Of a DNA stretch of 64,000 bases, positions 28,427 to 37,753 are shown piece by piece; the stretch's first letter is position 1; each line of letters begins with the position of its first letter. A model generated the notes under the pieces. That model was not told where the DNA came from. It was given only the letters and a program-made list of their open reading frames with translations, and made no database searches. Origin of the DNA: Acetobacter estunensis. GTDB lineage: Bacteria; Pseudomonadota; Alphaproteobacteria; Acetobacterales; Acetobacteraceae. A program made the position numbers and the translations under genes. The stretch is from NCBI RefSeq assembly GCF_011516945.1, contig NZ_WOTH01000011.1:44021-108020 (forward strand), in the 5' to 3' direction.

Positions 28427-29448
28427 GTCGTGTTGTGCGCCTGCCGGAGCACGGTGGGCAGGTGCGGCAGGTTATGGCGTCTTTTCCCAATGCACCGGCT
28501 CCATTTATTGATCTTTCCACCGGTATCAGCCCGTATCCCTATCCGTTTCAGATGCCTTCCGTGATGGAACTGACGCATCTTCCGGAACATGCGGATGAAG
28601 AGCGGCTTGTGGCGGCTGCGGCGGATGTCTACGGCGTGCATTCGCAAGAACTGATCGTAGCTGGTCCCGGCACGCAGATTCTGATCGGTCTTCTGCCGTA
28701 TGTGCTTCCCGGTCGAGATGTTGTGCTGTTTGGTCCCACCTATAGCGGCCATGAAACGGCATGGCGAAATGCGGGTGCGCATGTGCAAGTTGTAGAGGAT
28801 ATGACAGCATTTTCCGCGAGTGCTGTGCGGAGTGGGGGCATTGCGGTCCTGTGCAATCCCAATAATCCAGATGGTCGCCGCGTATCGGTTTCCCGCTTGC
28901 ATCAGTTGGCGGATCGGTGTGCGGAAGCCGGTGCGTATCTGGTTGTGGATGAAGCATATGCGGATCTTGAGAACGGAGACAGTCTTGCGCCATGTCTTCC
29001 GCATCCGGCGTTGATTGTTCTTAGGTCTTTCGGAAAGAGCTATGGCCTGCCCGGTGTGCGGCTTGGTTTTCTTCTGGCCAACAGAGAGATCGCGGCGCGC
29101 ATGCGGCGACTGTTGGGGTCATGGGCGGTGGGAACGGTTGCGATTTCTGCCGGATGCGCAGCTCTTACGGATCGTGACTGGCGTGAACGTCGATGCACTA
29201 TTCTTGCCAAAGATATGCGGCGCTTATTCGGTCTTTTTGCGCAATGTGGACTTTTAGTGATCGGTCATACGCTGCTTTTTGCTCTTGTGCGGAGCGCAGA
29301 TGCTCCCGGTCTGTGGCAGTGGTTGTGCCGGCATGGCATCGTCACCCGAGCTTTTGACGATCGCCCGACGGAATTGCGATTTGGGCTTCCGCGTAGTGAT
29401 GAGGAGTGGGGACGTCTGGAAGAGGCGTTGCAGGCCTGGCGTCCATGA
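28423..29448 (+). CDS. cobC: L-threonine-O-3-phosphate decarboxylase-like aminotransferase CobC
   Basis: A 341-residue fold-type I PLP enzyme related to histidinol-phosphate aminotransferase. It is thought to supply the aminopropanol arm of B12. Features are [46 protein letters not shown], the Asp of [11 protein letters not shown] and the PLP lysine in [17 protein letters not shown] near residue 200. It starts as an ATGA overlap with cobQ. It works with CobD at 36.7 kb. Confidence 0.93.
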   Translation: MSRVVRLPEHGGQVRQVMASFPNAPAPFIDLSTGISPYPYPFQMPSVMELTHLPEHADEERLVAAAADVYGVHSQELIVAGPGTQILIGLLPYVLPGRDVVLFGPTYSGHETAWRNAGAHVQVVEDMTAFSASAVRSGGIAVLCNPNNPDGRRVSVSRLHQLADRCAEAGAYLVVDEAYADLENGDSLAPCLPHPALIVLRSFGKSYGLPGVRLGFLLANREIAARMRRLLGSWAVGTVAISAGCAALTDRDWRERRCTILAKDMRRLFGLFAQCGLLVIGHTLLFALVRSADAPGLWQWLCRHGIVTRAFDDRPTELRFGLPRSDEEWGRLEEALQAWRP

Positions 29449-29999
29449 AGCGGGCGGAACTTATATGTATTGCTTTGCCGCTTCCTCAAGCGGTGAAATG
29501 CGGTGTGTTTCCGTCTCCCCATGACAGAATAACGGTCGATCCGAAGTGTCTCGCGTTTCTTCCTGTTTCTGCTCCGCTCTGCGTGGGACACGTTGAGGAT
29601 CGCCACGCTCTCCTTGATACAGGACGAAAAGACGTTTTTCTCGAAGCGTGTTTGCGTGATCGCGATTACGGCCTGTGGGCGGGCCAGCCGCTGCGAGATC
29701 TGCCGCCCGAGCAGGTGGAACGGTGGGTGAATGATCCTTCATTCCAGCCACCGGAAGGGGAAAGCCGTAATGACATGTTACAGAGGCTCTCGAAGTGGTT
29801 AGCGATAGCGCCGTCATGGCAAGGTGTTGCCTACGCGGCCCTGCGTCCCGGTGTTATCCGCAGGCTGGTGCTTGCCGCTTTGCGAGCGGATGCGACGGGG
29901 GAAAATGTACTTGATGTGCCGCCTGAGACCGTCACAGCGCTTACATGGGCCGGCCGGTGGCGGATACGGATGGTGGGAAGCTCGGCCTTTTTGAAGTGA
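29445..29999 (+). CDS. degenerate histidine-phosphatase-fold protein
   Basis: A 184-residue protein with the outline of the phosphoglycerate-mutase superfamily. RDRDYGLWAGQPLRDLPPEQ and PPEGESRNDMLQRLSKWLA match the middle segments of alpha-ribazole phosphatases and SixA-like enzymes. However, the N-terminal RHG catalytic motif is absent (ICIALPLPQAVKCGVFP stands in its place), and the second catalytic histidine is replaced (AYAALRPGVIRRLV where family members have THAGVIR). It is therefore probably not a phosphohistidine-dependent phosphatase. It is the last gene of the cob operon, overlapping cobC by 4 bases, so a B12-linked role is likely. Confidence 0.75.
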   Translation: MKRAELICIALPLPQAVKCGVFPSPHDRITVDPKCLAFLPVSAPLCVGHVEDRHALLDTGRKDVFLEACLRDRDYGLWAGQPLRDLPPEQVERWVNDPSFQPPEGESRNDMLQRLSKWLAIAPSWQGVAYAALRPGVIRRLVLAALRADATGENVLDVPPETVTALTWAGRWRIRMVGSSAFLK

Positions 30000-30039
30000 T
30001 GCCTGCGTTCGTAAGGTTTTGCCAAAGATAGGGCGAGTC

Positions 30040-30072
30040 TGACCTGCGGGAGTTCGATGGACTCTGCAGGTC
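30040..30072. terminator. hairpin between convergent genes
   Basis: TGACCTGC (30040-30047) pairs with GCAGGTCA (30065-30072) across a 17-base loop, between the end of the cob operon and the alpha-E gene. The stem is modest and T-tracts are weak. Confidence 0.4.
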
Positions 30073-30081
30073 AATTCGTTC

Positions 30082-31116
30082 TTATTGCCCGGTGTGAGGG
30101 GAGACGTCCTGTGGGGGAATCTGCGGCGCTGGCCAATAGGCTGCGGCCAGATCGTTTTGTAGGGCTGCGATCTCTTTCTGTATCCATTTCATGTATTCGT
30201 GAAGCCCGCGGATAATCATGTCTTCTGTTGTCTGGTCTTCCAGCGTGGCGCGCAGTTCGGCCAGCCGTTCGCGCACAGGTGAGCACTGACGTCGAAGGTT
30301 GTAATGCGTGGAGAGCGCTGTCAGCAGCCCGTCCGCCTGCCGCAGGTTCAGCGCCAGTGAACGGGGAAAGCCTTCGTTCTTGAGAAGGAATCCGACCACA
30401 TTCGTCGGAGTGGTGGTGACAGGCTGCAATCGGCGAAATGCGTGATAGGCGGCGGCAGAACGCAGAACCGAAGCCCATTGCGTCGTGTCGATTTCCGAGC
30501 CGACTTCTTCATCAGCCGGCAGAAGGGTATGGTATCGCGTGTCGATCAAGCGTGTGATCTGGTCTCCACGTTCCAGATGGCGCCCCAGAAGGTAGAAGAG
30601 CCACGCCTGATCGCGGTAGAGCGTGCCTTCAGTGATGCCTGTATGGGTCTGGCAATCCTGTTTGATCCTGTTGCACAGTGCGGAAAGACCCGTGCGGCGG
30701 ATATGGGAAGGCTCAAGATCCAGAAGCGCCTTCGTGAAGACATTGAGGTGCATCCACATTTCCGTCGAGATCAGCGGACGGACAGAACGGGCATTTTCAC
30801 GTGCAGCATTCGCCATGGCTTTGATGGAGCCCGGATTGGCAAGATCCGTGATGTAGAATGCGAGATAATCATCTTCGGTGGCGTGGGGATACAGCGTGTG
30901 GAAATGCACCTCATCCGTGTTGATTTGCACGATGGTGTCCCACACGGTCCTGCCATCGGGGCCGCGCACGAATGTTTCCGTCACCTCGATCAGACGGGCG
31001 AGGTTTTCGATGCGTTCCATGTAACGCGCCAGCCACATCATGCTTTCGGCATAACGGGAGAGAAGCGTGTTCAGGCCGGGAAGCATTCCGGGCGAAACCG
31101 GAGACATCTGTGTCAT
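30082..31116 (-). CDS. alpha-E domain protein (DUF403)
   Basis: A 344-residue all-helical alpha-E domain protein (COG2307). The N-terminus LLSRYAESMMWLARYMERIENLARLIE is the family signature, with WDTIVQIN, the conserved ARENARSVRPLISTEMW and later GRHLERGDQITRLIDTRY. The function is not established; the family is nearly always encoded with a circularly permuted ATP-grasp protein and has been predicted to assist peptide or amide formation. The ATG at 31116 overlaps the upstream gene's stop by 4 bases and is preferred to the ATG at 31131. Confidence 0.92.
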   Translation of the reverse strand: MTQMSPVSPGMLPGLNTLLSRYAESMMWLARYMERIENLARLIEVTETFVRGPDGRTVWDTIVQINTDEVHFHTLYPHATEDDYLAFYITDLANPGSIKAMANAARENARSVRPLISTEMWMHLNVFTKALLDLEPSHIRRTGLSALCNRIKQDCQTHTGITEGTLYRDQAWLFYLLGRHLERGDQITRLIDTRYHTLLPADEEVGSEIDTTQWASVLRSAAAYHAFRRLQPVTTTPTNVVGFLLKNEGFPRSLALNLRQADGLLTALSTHYNLRRQCSPVRERLAELRATLEDQTTEDMIIRGLHEYMKWIQKEIAALQNDLAAAYWPAPQIPPQDVSPHTGQ

Positions 31117-32585
31117 GCCGACATCACCCATGTATCTTTGGAACCACCACCCTGAGAGGAGTTGACCACCAGAGACCCTTTACGTAGCGCCACGCGCGAC
31201 AGTCCTCCCGGCAGCACCCATGTGGATTTTCCGGTCAGGGCAAAGGGGCGCAGATCCACATGCCGGGCTTCCACGCCGTCCGGGCAGATTGTGGGGGTGA
31301 CCGAGAGATCAATGACAGGCTGGCTGATATAATTGTCGGGACGCGCCTTCAGACGCGCGCGGAAATCATCCAGTTCGGCGGCTGTTGCGTGCGGTCCGAT
31401 GAGAAGACCGTATCCGCCGGATTCGCCTACCGGTTTGACAACGAGTTTTTCGAGATTGGCCAGTGTGAAAGCCAGACCTTCGGCTTCTGCACAGATATGG
31501 GTTTCCACACTGTCGAGGATTGGATCTTCGTCGAGATAATAACGGATGATGCGCGGCATGTAGGCATAAACCGCCTTGTCGTCCGCAACACCGGTGCCGA
31601 GCGCGTTGGCGATTGTCACATTGCCGCGTCGATAGGCCTCCACCAGTCCGGGAACACCGAGCAGGCTGTCGGGATTGAAGGCGAGGGGATCGAGAAAGGC
31701 ATCGTCGATGCGGCGATAGATGGAATGGACCGGCCGCAGTCCGGCGACGGTTCGCATATAGACGCGGTGGTTCTCAACAAGGAGATCGCGTCCTTCCACC
31801 AGTGGTACGCCCATCTCACGGGCAAGGAAGACATGCTCGAAATAGGCGGAATTGTAGATGCCCGGTGAGAGCAGGACAACCTGCGGATCCGTCACGCTGG
31901 CGGGTGCGACTTCGCACAGAGTTCGGTAAAGCTGGCTGCCGTAATCCTCCACGGAGCGCAGGGGGACACCTGAGGCGAGGTCAGGCATCAGGCGCAGCAT
32001 CATATGCCGGTTTTCAATAACGTAGGACACACCCGACGGCGTGCGCGCATTGTCTTCGAGCACCAGAAAGCGACCGCTGCGGTCACGGATCAGGTCCGTG
32101 CCGTTGATATGAACATAAACGCCGCCGGGCGCGTCCACTCCTACCATCGCTTCGCAATAATTGGCGTTTTTAAGAACCAGATGCTCGGGCACGACCCCGT
32201 CGCGCAGGATGTTTCGGTCGTGATAGATGTCGTGCAGGAATAGATTGATGGCCTGGACGCGCTGCTGCACGCCTTTTTCGATGTGAGTCCATTCCTGAGC
32301 GGTCAGGATGCGCGGAATGACGTCGAAGGGAAGGATGCGGTCGATGGCTTCGCGGTCGGAATAAACGGTGAAGGTGATGCCCAGACGATAGAGCTGCTTT
32401 TCGGCGTTTTCCGTCCTGTGACGAAGTTCTGCGAGATCGAATTGGGCCAGCCGGTCACGAACAGAATGCAATTCATCGGGCAGCGGACCGCCGCGGTTCA
32501 TCAACTCGCAAAAGAAATCCGGCACATGATAGGCAGCGAAGATGCCTGCGTCCTGAAGCTGGGATTGCAAGATCCTGGCGCCCAT
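31113..32585 (-). CDS. circularly permuted ATP-grasp protein (COG2308)
   Basis: A 490-residue protein of the circularly permuted type-2 ATP-grasp family. Motifs are FDVIPRILTAQEWTHIEKGV, the helical QAINLFLHDIY, RDRSGRFLVLEDNARTPSGV and the ATP-binding VVKPVGESGGYGLLIGP near 390. AYMPRIIRYYLDEDPIL and the terminal GGLSRVALRKGSLVVNSSQG are typical. ATP-grasp enzymes usually form amide bonds; the substrate of this family is unknown. It lies first in a two-gene operon with the alpha-E gene, diverging from the transglutaminase gene across 248 bp. Confidence 0.93.
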   Translation of the reverse strand: MGARILQSQLQDAGIFAAYHVPDFFCELMNRGGPLPDELHSVRDRLAQFDLAELRHRTENAEKQLYRLGITFTVYSDREAIDRILPFDVIPRILTAQEWTHIEKGVQQRVQAINLFLHDIYHDRNILRDGVVPEHLVLKNANYCEAMVGVDAPGGVYVHINGTDLIRDRSGRFLVLEDNARTPSGVSYVIENRHMMLRLMPDLASGVPLRSVEDYGSQLYRTLCEVAPASVTDPQVVLLSPGIYNSAYFEHVFLAREMGVPLVEGRDLLVENHRVYMRTVAGLRPVHSIYRRIDDAFLDPLAFNPDSLLGVPGLVEAYRRGNVTIANALGTGVADDKAVYAYMPRIIRYYLDEDPILDSVETHICAEAEGLAFTLANLEKLVVKPVGESGGYGLLIGPHATAAELDDFRARLKARPDNYISQPVIDLSVTPTICPDGVEARHVDLRPFALTGKSTWVLPGGLSRVALRKGSLVVNSSQGGGSKDTWVMSA

Positions 32586-32833
32586 CTGTCTGCCTCGCTT
32601 CTGGATCGGACGAAAAAATCTGCGCCTGATCGTTACGATAATTTATTAAAACACTCGTCTCTCCCTTTGCCAAGAAGCAAAAGAGTAACGGGTTCCGTTT
32701 TATGCGTGTGGGTCGCGAAGAGTTGCCGCCTTGCGTGTTCCTGTTACGATGTCAGAAGGAAATGATGGCCTGTCATGATGGCATGTGAGAAGAAGCGGCC
32801 GGTAGTGAAAGCGTGTTTGGGAGAGATGTCCGG

Positions 32834-33691
32834 GTGAGTGCTCACGTCGCGTTGCGTCATCGGACATCCTATCATTATGACCGGCCCGTTTCTCTCGGTC
32901 CGCAGACGATCCGCCTTCATCCGCGAGAGATCGGGCGCAGATCCGTGCTGACCTATGAACTGGATGTTGGGCCAGTGGGCGGCGCTGTCCTTTGGAAGAC
33001 CGATGGGCACGATAACACTGTAGCCGAAGCTGTTTTCGACGGATTGATGTCGCGGTTCGATATCGAGGTCCGCATGACGGTCGATCTTTCGCCCTATGAT
33101 CCGTTGGAATGTAGAAGCGGCCCGATACCGATTCTTCGGCGTGAGGCTGATCGCGCCAGTTACCGTATGCCGGTGTTCAATGGGCCTCTTCCTGACGATT
33201 TTCAGACCCATTCGGAGAGAGGTGCGACAGCCATGCCGCTGGATTGGCTATGCGGTCTCAATCAGCGCATTGCGTCTTCTCTCATGTATCGCACACGGTT
33301 CGAACCCGGAGTCTGGTCGCCGGCTGAAACTCTGGCGCGTCGAAGCGGATCGTGTCGTGATAGTGCATGGCTTTTCATCGCCCTTGCGCGTCGTGCGGGC
33401 TTCGCCGCGCGATTTGTGTCCGGCTATCTCGTTCAGGAAAAAAGTGGAGGCGCGTTGACCTGCGATCTGCACGCTTGGGCGGAGGCCTTCGTGCTGGAGC
33501 GTGGATGGCTGGGGTTTGACACCACGTCCGGCCAGATTGCCGCGCAGAATCATATTGCGCTCGCTGTCTCCGCCGTGCCGGAGGAAGCAGCGCCCGTGTC
33601 GGGCCTTCTTGATCGTTGTCAGGCGCGTTTCGACGTGACGATGGAAGCGCGGGCATTGCCACGGCCATTGCAAGTTTCTGCAAGAGCCTGA
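32834..33691 (+). CDS. transglutaminase-like cysteine protease-fold protein
   Basis: A 285-residue protein with an N-terminal beta domain (HRTSYHYDRPVSLGPQTIRL) and a transglutaminase core. The catalytic Cys is in RSGSCRDSAWLFIALAR, the His in DLHAWAEAFV and the Asp in GFDTTSGQIA, so the triad is complete. It could cleave or form isopeptide bonds. GTG 32834 is chosen because GGGAGAG sits eight bases upstream; a GTG at 32813 is possible. The family regularly accompanies alpha-E and ATP-grasp genes, as here. Confidence 0.9.
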   Translation: MSAHVALRHRTSYHYDRPVSLGPQTIRLHPREIGRRSVLTYELDVGPVGGAVLWKTDGHDNTVAEAVFDGLMSRFDIEVRMTVDLSPYDPLECRSGPIPILRREADRASYRMPVFNGPLPDDFQTHSERGATAMPLDWLCGLNQRIASSLMYRTRFEPGVWSPAETLARRSGSCRDSAWLFIALARRAGFAARFVSGYLVQEKSGGALTCDLHAWAEAFVLERGWLGFDTTSGQIAAQNHIALAVSAVPEEAAPVSGLLDRCQARFDVTMEARALPRPLQVSARA

Positions 33692-33729
33692 CATGATGGG
33701 ACGATAGAGGCGATGAGGGTGGCGGTCGC

Positions 33730-34812
33730 GTGAAGCTGTTTTCCTGTCAATGCTGTGAGCAGCCGCTGTTTTTCGAAAATACGGCGTGCGAATCCTGTCA
33801 TCATCCGGTGGGGTATCTGCCCGGCTTGTCCATGCTGACGGCGCTGGAACCCGCTCAGGTGGCAGGGCGGTGGCATCCGATGGAGCCTCAGGTCCGACAT
33901 GCGGAAGTCGTCTACTGCGCTAACCATGCGTACGATGTGTGCAACTGGCTGACCTCGGCCACCGATCAGAACCACACGCCAGTCTGTTTTGCCTGCCGTT
34001 TCAACCGCACCATTCCCGATCTGTCCGTCCCGGGCAATCTGGAACGCTGGCGCAAGATCGAGATCGCCAAGCATCGTCTGTTTTATACCCTGCTGCGTCT
34101 GAGACTTCCCCTCCGCAATCGCTGGGAAGATCCCGAAGGGGGGCTGGCGTTCGATTTTCTCGACGATGCCCCCGATGGATCGGCCCCTGTGATGACGGGG
34201 CATGACAACGGGTTGATCACGCTCGCGATCCGGGAGGCCGACGATGCCGAGCGTGAACGGATGCGCGTGGAAATGGGCGAGTATTACCGCACGCTTCTGG
34301 GGCATTTCCGTCATGAAGTGGGCCATTATTACTGGAACGTGCTGGTGCGTGACGCAGGTCGCGTGGAGGCGTGCCGCAGCGTGTTCGGGGATGACCGGGA
34401 GGACTATCAACAGGCCTTGCAGGCGCATTATGGCCGCCCGCTGTCCACGGACTGGCGAGAGCATTATGTCAGTGCCTACGCCACGGCCCATCCTTGGGAA
34501 GATTTCGCGGAGACCTGGGCGCATTACCTCCACATTGTGTCCACGCTTGAGACGGCTTCGGCCTATGGTGTGACAATCAATCCCGCCACCGGAACAGCCG
34601 CCGTCTCTGCTCCGGGGACATTGAAAGATCCGTATCTTCGCGCCTCTTTCGATGAGATCATGAATGCGTGGATGCCCCTGACATCGGCGGTGAACAGTCT
34701 GAACCGTTCCATGGGGCTGTCGGATTTCTATCCGTTCGTCCTGACGGCGGGTGTGCGTAGGAAACTGGCCTTCATTCATGCCCTGATCCGCGAGACACAG
34801 GCGCTGCGATAG
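33730..34812 (+). CDS. putative zinc-binding metallopeptidase with N-terminal zinc ribbon
   Basis: A 360-residue cytoplasmic protein (no signal peptide). An N-terminal zinc ribbon has CQCCEQ and CESCHHPVG pairs plus later YCANHAYDVCNW and CFACRFNRTIPD. The peptidase core shows HFRHEVGHYYWNVL (HExxH, residues near 198) and a downstream EDFAETWAHYLHI that would supply the third ligand. This matches the putative zinc-binding metallopeptidase family (PF15887-type). It starts with GTG at 33730, 38 bases after the transglutaminase gene, so is probably co-transcribed with it. The substrate is unknown. Confidence 0.88.
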   Translation: MKLFSCQCCEQPLFFENTACESCHHPVGYLPGLSMLTALEPAQVAGRWHPMEPQVRHAEVVYCANHAYDVCNWLTSATDQNHTPVCFACRFNRTIPDLSVPGNLERWRKIEIAKHRLFYTLLRLRLPLRNRWEDPEGGLAFDFLDDAPDGSAPVMTGHDNGLITLAIREADDAERERMRVEMGEYYRTLLGHFRHEVGHYYWNVLVRDAGRVEACRSVFGDDREDYQQALQAHYGRPLSTDWREHYVSAYATAHPWEDFAETWAHYLHIVSTLETASAYGVTINPATGTAAVSAPGTLKDPYLRASFDEIMNAWMPLTSAVNSLNRSMGLSDFYPFVLTAGVRRKLAFIHALIRETQALR

Positions 34813-34892
34813 GTCGGGCGGTCTCTCTCCATTGCGTGATGCGAGTGAATGCGTGAGGGTGCCGCTCCGCACGATGAGGAGAAGATGCGTCC

Positions 34893-36677
34893 ATGAAGAA
34901 GTTCCGGCGGCTTGTGAGCGAGGTGTGGTATCTGAGCCGCCCCTATTTTACGTCTGAGGATCGCAAATGGGCGTGGGGGCTTCTTCTCGCGGTCGTGGCG
35001 CTCACACTAATCCTTGTGGGGCTGGACGTGCTCCAGTCCTTCTCGCGTAATATCTATTACACGGCGCTTCAGCAGCGGGACGTGAAGAACTTCATGCTCG
35101 GGCTGTTCTGGTACGTCCGTACGCCGGACGGCCTCGTGCCGGGCTTCTTCATCATTGCCATCCCGTCGCTTCTTGGGGCGGTCTATGCCACCTATCTCCA
35201 GCAGCTTCTGCAACTGCGCTGGCGTGGATGGATGACACGCCACATGTTGGCGCAATGGCTTGAGCGCAACACGGCCTTTCTCATTGCCGTGCATGAGGCC
35301 GGATTGGACACGGCGCCCGAGAGGGAAAGCACGCCCGGTCAGGGGCCGGACAATCCGGATCAACGTATTCAGGAAGACATCGATCGTTTTGCGGCCGACA
35401 CGCTGACACAGGTGACGGATCTTCTGTCGAACGTTATTACCCTGTGCAGCTATGTCGGCCTCCTGTGGGTGCTGTCAGGGCCGCTTGTGGTGCTGGGTGT
35501 GCGTATTCCGGGGTATTTCCTGTGGGTGGCGCTGATCTATTCCATCGTGGCGACACTTATCACCCATCTGGCGGGACGCCGGCTGATCGGTCTGCGGATG
35601 TTCCAGCAGAAGGTGGAGGCGGATTTCCGCTATGCGCTCGTGCATGTGCGCAACAACGCCGAAAGCATCGCGCTTACGGGAGGTGCCGCGCAAGAACAGG
35701 CGGGACTGCTTGGAAAGTTCACGTCCGTTTACGGCAATTTCCTGCGCATCATGAACCGCACGAAGTGGCTGGGGCTGCTGACGAGCGGGCTTGAGGTGCT
35801 GTCGGGAAACTTTGCGCTTCTTGTGGGGTCGATCCGTTATTTCGCGAACAAGATCAGTTTCGGCACGCTCATGCAGCTTGTGCTGGCCTTCTCCCGTGTG
35901 CAGGGCGCTCTGGGATGGATTGCTTCCTCTTACGCTTCACTCGCGGAATGGCGCGCCAATGTTGCGCGTCTGGCCACGTTCCAGCGCACGATGGACCGAG
36001 CGCGGGCACATGAACAGGCCATCGAACGTGTGAAAGGTGCTGCTGACTCGGACCTGCTTGTGGAGCATCTGAGCATCATGCGGCCGGATGGGAGCGTGCT
36101 GCTCAACGATGTCTGCCTGACGCTGCCACGTGGCCGCAACATTGCGCTGACAGGTCCCTCGGGCATAGGCAAATCTACGTTTCTGCGTGTGCTGGCCGGT
36201 ATCTGGCCGTTTGCCGCCGGGCGTATCGTGCAGCCGGACGCGCGAATGATGTTCGTGCCGCAGACGCCGTACCTGCCGTTGGGCACGCTCAGACAGGCTC
36301 TGTGCTATCCCGGTGCTGTGGAAGCGCACACTCCGGAGGCGGTCAATGCCGTGCTGGCGAAGGTGGGACTGGCAGCCTTTGCGGGACGGCTCGATGAGGA
36401 AGCGCGCTGGGCGGAGACCCTCTCTGCGGGTGAGCAGCAGCGGCTTCTGTTCGGGCGTGTGCTGCTGACCGCGCCGGACTGGGTGTTTCTCGATGAGTCC
36501 ACCTCCAGTCTCGACGAAGATGCGGAAACAGCGCTTTACAGCCTGCTGCGGACGGAATTGCCGTCGGTCACGCTGGTGTCCATTACCCATCGTCCCGGTC
36601 TGCTGGCACGACAGGACGTGCAACTCGATATCGCGCATTTCCGCCCCGCTGGTCCTGCGGTCTCGGCACTGGGGTAA
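34893..36677 (+). CDS. SbmA/YddA-like ABC transporter (fused permease and ATPase)
   Basis: A 594-residue half-transporter. The first 340 residues are an ABC_membrane_2 domain, beginning FRRLVSEVWYLSRPYFTSED, with LQSFSRNIYYTALQQRD and LRWRGWMTRHMLAQWLERN, as in YddA, SbmA/BacA and peroxisomal ABCD proteins. The ATPase domain has Walker A GPSGIGKST, ABC signature LSAGEQQRLLFG and Walker B WVFLDESTSSLDED. Relatives move peptides or acyl compounds across the inner membrane; direction here is unknown. It follows the metallopeptidase by 80 bases and converges on cobD with 7 bp between. Confidence 0.9.
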   Translation: MKKFRRLVSEVWYLSRPYFTSEDRKWAWGLLLAVVALTLILVGLDVLQSFSRNIYYTALQQRDVKNFMLGLFWYVRTPDGLVPGFFIIAIPSLLGAVYATYLQQLLQLRWRGWMTRHMLAQWLERNTAFLIAVHEAGLDTAPERESTPGQGPDNPDQRIQEDIDRFAADTLTQVTDLLSNVITLCSYVGLLWVLSGPLVVLGVRIPGYFLWVALIYSIVATLITHLAGRRLIGLRMFQQKVEADFRYALVHVRNNAESIALTGGAAQEQAGLLGKFTSVYGNFLRIMNRTKWLGLLTSGLEVLSGNFALLVGSIRYFANKISFGTLMQLVLAFSRVQGALGWIASSYASLAEWRANVARLATFQRTMDRARAHEQAIERVKGAADSDLLVEHLSIMRPDGSVLLNDVCLTLPRGRNIALTGPSGIGKSTFLRVLAGIWPFAAGRIVQPDARMMFVPQTPYLPLGTLRQALCYPGAVEAHTPEAVNAVLAKVGLAAFAGRLDEEARWAETLSAGEQQRLLFGRVLLTAPDWVFLDESTSSLDEDAETALYSLLRTELPSVTLVSITHRPGLLARQDVQLDIAHFRPAGPAVSALG

Positions 36678-36684
36678 GGGTTGC

Positions 36685-37644
36685 TCAGCTTGGATAACGC
36701 ACGGACAGCGCTGAGAGAACGGCTCCCTGAAGCAGACAGGCGCTGCGGTAGAGATGCAAGGCCGCGCGAATGTCGCTGGGGGTAAGGTCTGCGCGTCCCG
36801 TGCCCATCCAGCGCACCTCCGTCATTGTGCCCCCATACACACGCGGTCCGGCCAGCGCGACACCGAGTGCGCCCGCCATGGCGGCTTCCGGCCAGCCCGC
36901 GTTGGGGGAGCGGTGATGGGGGGCGTCGCGTCGGATGGTGCGGATGGCTTCTTTCCAGTCCGCGCCGGAGAGAAGTGCGGCGAGAATGAGCAGAAGGGCC
37001 GCGAGGCGCGAGGCGGGCAGGTTGATCGCGTCATCCAGCCGGGCGGCGCATTTGCCGAAGGCTTCGAAGCGGTCGCTGCGATGGCCGATCATGCTGTCGG
37101 CGGTGTTGACGGCCTTGTAGAATACGGCTCCCGGCAGTCCGCCAAGCGCGCACCATAGGGCCGGAGCCACGATCCCGTCCGAGAAGTTCTCGGCCAGCGT
37201 TTCAATGGCTGCCCGGCAGATCGCGGACTCATCCAATGTGGCTGGATCACGGCCCACGATCATGGAAACGGCGCGGCGCCCCTCTTCCAGCCCATCTTTT
37301 TCCAAAGCGATGGCCACAGCTTCCACGTGTTGGTGCAGGGAGCGTTGAGCCATGCAGGCGCTTGCAAGGAGGCCGCATGGCAGCGGTTTTTTGCCCACAA
37401 GCCGCGCGGCACCGGCCGCAAGAGCGGTGGGAATGAGGGTGATGGCCCCTGTTGCGGCTGCGCCGGTCAAAAGGCGTGTCGTGCGGGAAGCAGTGGGACG
37501 ATTGAGGCGACGTTCCAGCGCGTCGATGAGGGTGCCCATCCACACGACGGGATGACGGATGCGTCGATACAGTGGCGCTGGGTAGCCGCAGAGGCCTTCC
37601 GTCAGGAGAGCGATGGCGGCGGTGGCGGGCGAGAAGCGGAGCAT
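36685..37644 (-). CDS. cobD: adenosylcobinamide-phosphate synthase, CbiB type
   Basis: A 319-residue membrane protein that joins the aminopropanol arm to adenosylcobyric acid. Motifs include HPVVWMGTLIDALERRLN, GRDPATLDESAICRAAIETLAENFSDGIVAPALW, FYKAVNTADSMIGHRSDRFEAFG with the conserved NTLDSM-like stretch, and SPNAGWPEAAMAGALGVALAG. Start 37644 gives the usual length; a GTG at 37689 adds 15 residues. It is detached from the main cob cluster by about 6.7 kb and on the other strand. Confidence 0.94.
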   Translation of the reverse strand: MLRFSPATAAIALLTEGLCGYPAPLYRRIRHPVVWMGTLIDALERRLNRPTASRTTRLLTGAAATGAITLIPTALAAGAARLVGKKPLPCGLLASACMAQRSLHQHVEAVAIALEKDGLEEGRRAVSMIVGRDPATLDESAICRAAIETLAENFSDGIVAPALWCALGGLPGAVFYKAVNTADSMIGHRSDRFEAFGKCAARLDDAINLPASRLAALLLILAALLSGADWKEAIRTIRRDAPHHRSPNAGWPEAAMAGALGVALAGPRVYGGTMTEVRWMGTGRADLTPSDIRAALHLYRSACLLQGAVLSALSVRYPS

Positions 37645-37753
37645 GGAGACAGCATAGCGGTGGCGAAGTGCTGCGGGCAGGGGTGACACGTCTGCCTGTC
37701 GGCTGTATCTGGTGCCGTTTGTCGATAACCCCGAGAGACGGAGTCACGGTCGC

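Noticed and set aside
33619..34872. Minus-strand ORF of 417 residues opposite the metallopeptidase
   Set aside because: Shadow of a gene with clear zinc motifs; no domain in the antisense frame.
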